Both the position numbers and the translations under genes were made by a program. The notes under the pieces are model-generated. The model worked only from the letters and a program-made list of their open reading frames with translations, had not been told where the DNA came from and made no database searches. Below are positions 61,504-64,000 of a stretch of 64,000 bases of DNA, in pieces. Origin of the DNA: Methylobacterium sp. AMS5 (GTDB taxonomy: Bacteria; Pseudomonadota; Alphaproteobacteria; Rhizobiales; Beijerinckiaceae). Where the stretch lies: the NCBI RefSeq assembly GCF_001542815.1, contig NZ_CP006992.1:1307501-1371500 (forward strand), in the 5' to 3' direction. How positions within the stretch are numbered: the first letter of the stretch is position 1; each line of letters opens with the position of its first letter.

Positions 61504-62244
61504 TCAATCGGATTTCGCATGAACGCTGGCCCGCGCCGCCTCGAGACGCGCATGCGCGGAGATCAGGTCGATCTCCGGGGCCTGTCGGCCGATCCGAAGC
61601 GCCGCGTCGAGGATGCCGAGCGCGGTCCGCCATGTCCCATCCGCGAAGGGGGCCGCCCCCTCCGCCACCTCTGCGGCGCTGCGCGGGTCGTCGAAGGCGC
61701 GCAAAGCCGCCGTGGCGGTGCGTGACACGGCCGATGCGCGGGCGCCCGCGATCCAAGCGTGGCGGCCGGCGGCGGCGTGGGACAGCGCGCCGCCCTGCAT
61801 CTCGGCGGCACGGAGCGCAACCATGGCCGCCCCCGCATCGGAGGCCGTCTCGCAGCGTGCGGCGAGCGCCGGCAATCCGGCGGCGTCCAGCAGCGGCGGC
61901 AGGATGCGGCGGGCGCTCTCAAGTGCGAGGAAGGCGGTGCGGGCGGCCTCGACCGCGGGCGCATCCGCCGAGCCGGACAGCCGCAGCACGAACGCCATCA
62001 ATCCCTGCCGCTCGGCCTCCGGCATGGCGTCGTTGAGGCCGAGCGCGTAGGCTGCGAGCGGTCGCGAGAAGCAGGGCGGACAGTCCTCGCTCGCGGTGAT
62101 CGCCCGGTAGGGCAGCCCCGCCGCGACCATTGCCGCCTCGTTGATGCAGGTGCCCCCGTCCGGTCCGGGGAAGGGGTGCGAGCCCTTCAAGAGCCGCCAG
62201 TTGAGGAGGGGCGCGAAGGCGTCGAGGGCGTGGTGTTCGCTCAA
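61504..62244 (-). CDS. Conserved-looking hypothetical protein
   Basis: 246 residues, mostly alpha-helical and Ala-rich, with no domain I recognise. The N-terminal LLNWRLLKGSHPFPGPDGGT followed by CINEAAMVAAGLPYR and then EDCPPCFSRPLAAYAL has two Cys groups that might bind metal or stabilise the fold. TTG 62244 was chosen as start because GGAGGAG lies six bases upstream; the frame opens at TTG 62271. It is 64 bp downstream of the NicO gene on the same strand. Confidence 0.7.
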   Translation of the reverse strand: MSEHHALDAFAPLLNWRLLKGSHPFPGPDGGTCINEAAMVAAGLPYRAITASEDCPPCFSRPLAAYALGLNDAMPEAERQGLMAFVLRLSGSADAPAVEAARTAFLALESARRILPPLLDAAGLPALAARCETASDAGAAMVALRAAEMQGGALSHAAAGRHAWIAGARASAVSRTATAALRAFDDPRSAAEVAEGAAPFADGTWRTALGILDAALRIGRQAPEIDLISAHARLEAARASVHAKSD

Positions 62245-62307
62245 GCAGGGCTCCTCCCGATCCGGGGCCAACCTGCCACGGCTTCGAGGGATTTGGCGAG
62301 AGGGCGT

Positions 62308-63321
62308 TTAGCCACCCAGGCCAGAGGCCAAACCCGACAGCATGGCGAGCCCGAGCACCAGCACGAAGGCGCCGGCCAACAATTCGAGGCTGCCGACCGC
62401 CAGCGCGCCGGCCTGCCCGCGCCCGCCCGCGAGCCGCAGCGCCAAGCCCTTGGCGAACACCGCGAGGCTCGCCAAGACTCCGGTGGTGAGCGCGGTGCCG
62501 AGCGCCATGGCGAAGGTCGCGGCAATGCCGGCGGCGAGCAGGCCTTGCGCGGCGCAGAACACGAGGATCAGCACCGCCCCGGCGCAGGGCCGGGAGCCGG
62601 CGGCGAGCACCACGCCCGCCCGCTCGCGCCAGCCGCCGAGCCGGTCGAGGGCGGCGGCATCGGTCAGGTGGGTATGGCCGCAGCCGGGACCGCACGCCTC
62701 GGCCGGGCTATCGGTGGCAAGGCCGGCAAGTCGCCCGGCCTTGCGCCACGTCACCGCAGCCCCGAGCCCCGCCACGAGGGCGAAGCTCACGGTCTCGATC
62801 AGGGTACCGGCCCGCGTCATCCCGGCGGCGGTCGTGTTGAGGACGAGGACGCCGACCAGCACGATGGCGATGGCCACAACAGCCTGGAGCAGGGCCGCCG
62901 CGGCGCTCAGGGCAAAGCCGCGGCGCAGCGTACGCTCACCCGCCACGATGTAGCCGGCGATCACCGCCTTGCCGTGGCCGGGCCCGGCGGCATGGAACAC
63001 GCCGTAGGCGAAGCCCATCACGATGAGCGGCATCCAGGGGCCTCCAGCCTTCAGCGCCGTCACCGCCGCGCGGAGGTGGCTGGAGAAATTGGACTGGACC
63101 GCGAGCAGCCAGCCGCCGAGCCCGGTCGTCGCGGGCGCGGCCTCGCGGAAGCCGATACCGAAGGGCGAGCGGGGCGGCGGCGCGGCGACGGGGCCGAGTG
63201 CCCAGGCGATGCCGCCAAGGAAGCCGGCAGCCGCCAGTATCGCCCCGACGGCAAGGGCCAGCCGCAGCGGCCACCGGCTGGCCGCCACGCCCGCGGGGCG
63301 CAGGGCGGCGGTTAGGGACAT
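62308..63321 (-). CDS. NicO/RcnA-type nickel/cobalt (HoxN/HupN-like) efflux or uptake permease
   Basis: 337 residues with about seven transmembrane helices. The motif GFAYGVFHAAGPGHGKAVIA is the hallmark of the NicO family (HAxxPDH/HAxGPGHGK) and is where the metal binds. GCGHTHL in the central loop adds Cys/His ligands. It pairs with the DUF1007 protein whose gene ends 10 bp inside its start; DUF1007-NicO pairs are common in alphaproteobacteria and may form a metal transporter. Direction of transport is not clear from the sequence. Confidence 0.88.
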   Translation of the reverse strand: MSLTAALRPAGVAASRWPLRLALAVGAILAAAGFLGGIAWALGPVAAPPPRSPFGIGFREAAPATTGLGGWLLAVQSNFSSHLRAAVTALKAGGPWMPLIVMGFAYGVFHAAGPGHGKAVIAGYIVAGERTLRRGFALSAAAALLQAVVAIAIVLVGVLVLNTTAAGMTRAGTLIETVSFALVAGLGAAVTWRKAGRLAGLATDSPAEACGPGCGHTHLTDAAALDRLGGWRERAGVVLAAGSRPCAGAVLILVFCAAQGLLAAGIAATFAMALGTALTTGVLASLAVFAKGLALRLAGGRGQAGALAVGSLELLAGAFVLVLGLAMLSGLASGLGG

Positions 63322-63989
63322 GCGACGATGGCCCGGTTGGCGAATTGCTCGCCGTAATTCGAGGCGGCGGTCAGCGCCTCGAACATCGCCTCGGTCATCG
63401 ACTGGCCGGCGGAGGCCACCGTGGGCTCGGTGTTCTTCGCCCGCGTCACCGTCATGCTGCAGCCGGGGGCGGCGCCGGCGAGGCGCAGCGCGTCGGCGCC
63501 CTCGGCGAGACTGAAGGCAATGAAGTAGGTCGGATCGTAGACCTCGACCGCCGCGACGCCCTTGCCCTGGGCGGCGGGAGCCTTCAGCGGCAGCAGGAAG
63601 CTCAAGGTGAGCTTGCCGCCCTCCATGGCCATCCGCGCCTCCTGCGGCTCGGCGAAGGCCTGCTCCTTGCCGGCCACCTTGAGCTTCGTGAAGTAGGCGA
63701 ACTCGGCGAGGTTGCCGGCATGCTCCTTGGCCGAGCCCTGAAGCTCCTCGGGCGAGACCTTGCCGTCACCGTTCGCGTCCAGCCCCTGCGTCAGGAAGGT
63801 GGTGTATTCGGGGTCGAAGGTCCAGGCATGGCGGATGCCGGTGATGCGGCCTGCTTCGTAGGCGAGTTCGGCCTTGGCTGTGATCCAGACATGGGGGTGG
63901 GCCCAGGCCGGGCTCACGGTCGCAAGACCGGCGACGAGGCCGAGCGCGGCGACAAGGACGCGATGTCCGAGAGAGGCGGCGATCGGCAT
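63312..63989 (-). CDS. DUF1007 periplasmic protein with an EF-hand-like loop
   Basis: 225 residues. A signal peptide ends at AWA before HPHVWITAKAEL, which places the typical HPHVW at the mature N-terminus and makes a metal site likely. An EF-hand-like loop (LDANGDGKVSPEEL) lies at about residues 65-78. ATG 63989 starts the signal peptide. The gene is co-transcribed with NicO (10-bp overlap), so it probably supplies or gates the metal for that permease. Confidence 0.9.
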   Translation of the reverse strand: MPIAASLGHRVLVAALGLVAGLATVSPAWAHPHVWITAKAELAYEAGRITGIRHAWTFDPEYTTFLTQGLDANGDGKVSPEELQGSAKEHAGNLAEFAYFTKLKVAGKEQAFAEPQEARMAMEGGKLTLSFLLPLKAPAAQGKGVAAVEVYDPTYFIAFSLAEGADALRLAGAAPGCSMTVTRAKNTEPTVASAGQSMTEAMFEALTAASNYGEQFANRAIVACP

Positions 63990-64000
63990 GGCGCTCGGGG

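Overview
The window is high-GC alphaproteobacterial chromosome. Gene content and repeat families point to a Methylobacterium/Methylorubrum-type organism (Hyphomicrobiales): a NepR-like protein, a TRAP transporter, DUF1007/NicO, a PCu(A)C copper locus and alphaproteobacterial-type intergenic palindromes. The assignment is inferred from style and families, not from a database match.

Layout. 1-2340: tRNA-Arg(UCU) followed by a graveyard of insertion sequences: an IS481 stub, an IS3-family element with an amber-interrupted orfB, a broken IS110 and an IS3 scrap. 2344-15703: what looks like one regulatory module, made of a 2163-residue Gly-rich autotransporter, an MFP-RND efflux pair, and a LytS-type kinase with its LytTR regulator. 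Two near-identical 46-bp sites, each with CGACGAA direct repeats exactly 21 bp apart, lie upstream of the autotransporter and upstream of the kinase. 15748-19606: two decayed MFS genes around a divergent LysR/isochorismatase pair with four TGCGCA boxes. 19554-24995: a three-part double glycosyltransferase and a divergent methyltransferase. 25428-28583: an ECF sigma/anti-sigma pair with a 1670-bp IS (7-T target duplication) just upstream of the sigma gene.

28844-35945: an L,D-transpeptidase, then a copper locus (DUF2946, a DUF1775-PCu(A)C fusion, PCu(A)C, SCO, a second DUF2946, a TonB receptor). 36033-42897: GNAT, vapBC, an OprB porin, and a GntR regulator divergent from a TRAP dctPQM operon, with two perfect palindromes between them. 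43065-47234: a NepR paralogue, small proteins, cysteine synthase and a protease-like protein lacking its catalytic residues. 47698-55303: alpha-2-macroglobulin plus PBP1C, the latter with an N-terminal tail encoded by an intergenic repeat. 55310-56183: an AT-rich two-gene islet of unknown function. 56462-56855: a candidate guanidine-II riboswitch before sugE/gdx. 56860-63989: XRE regulator, class-GN sortase with its VIT-VWA substrate, histidine phosphatase, an unknown protein, NicO and DUF1007.

Several dispersed repeat families shape the intergenic DNA: an approximately 75-bp REP-like family (four copies), an 81-bp MITE-like element (two copies in opposite orientation), and a triple-hairpin repeat inside pbpC.
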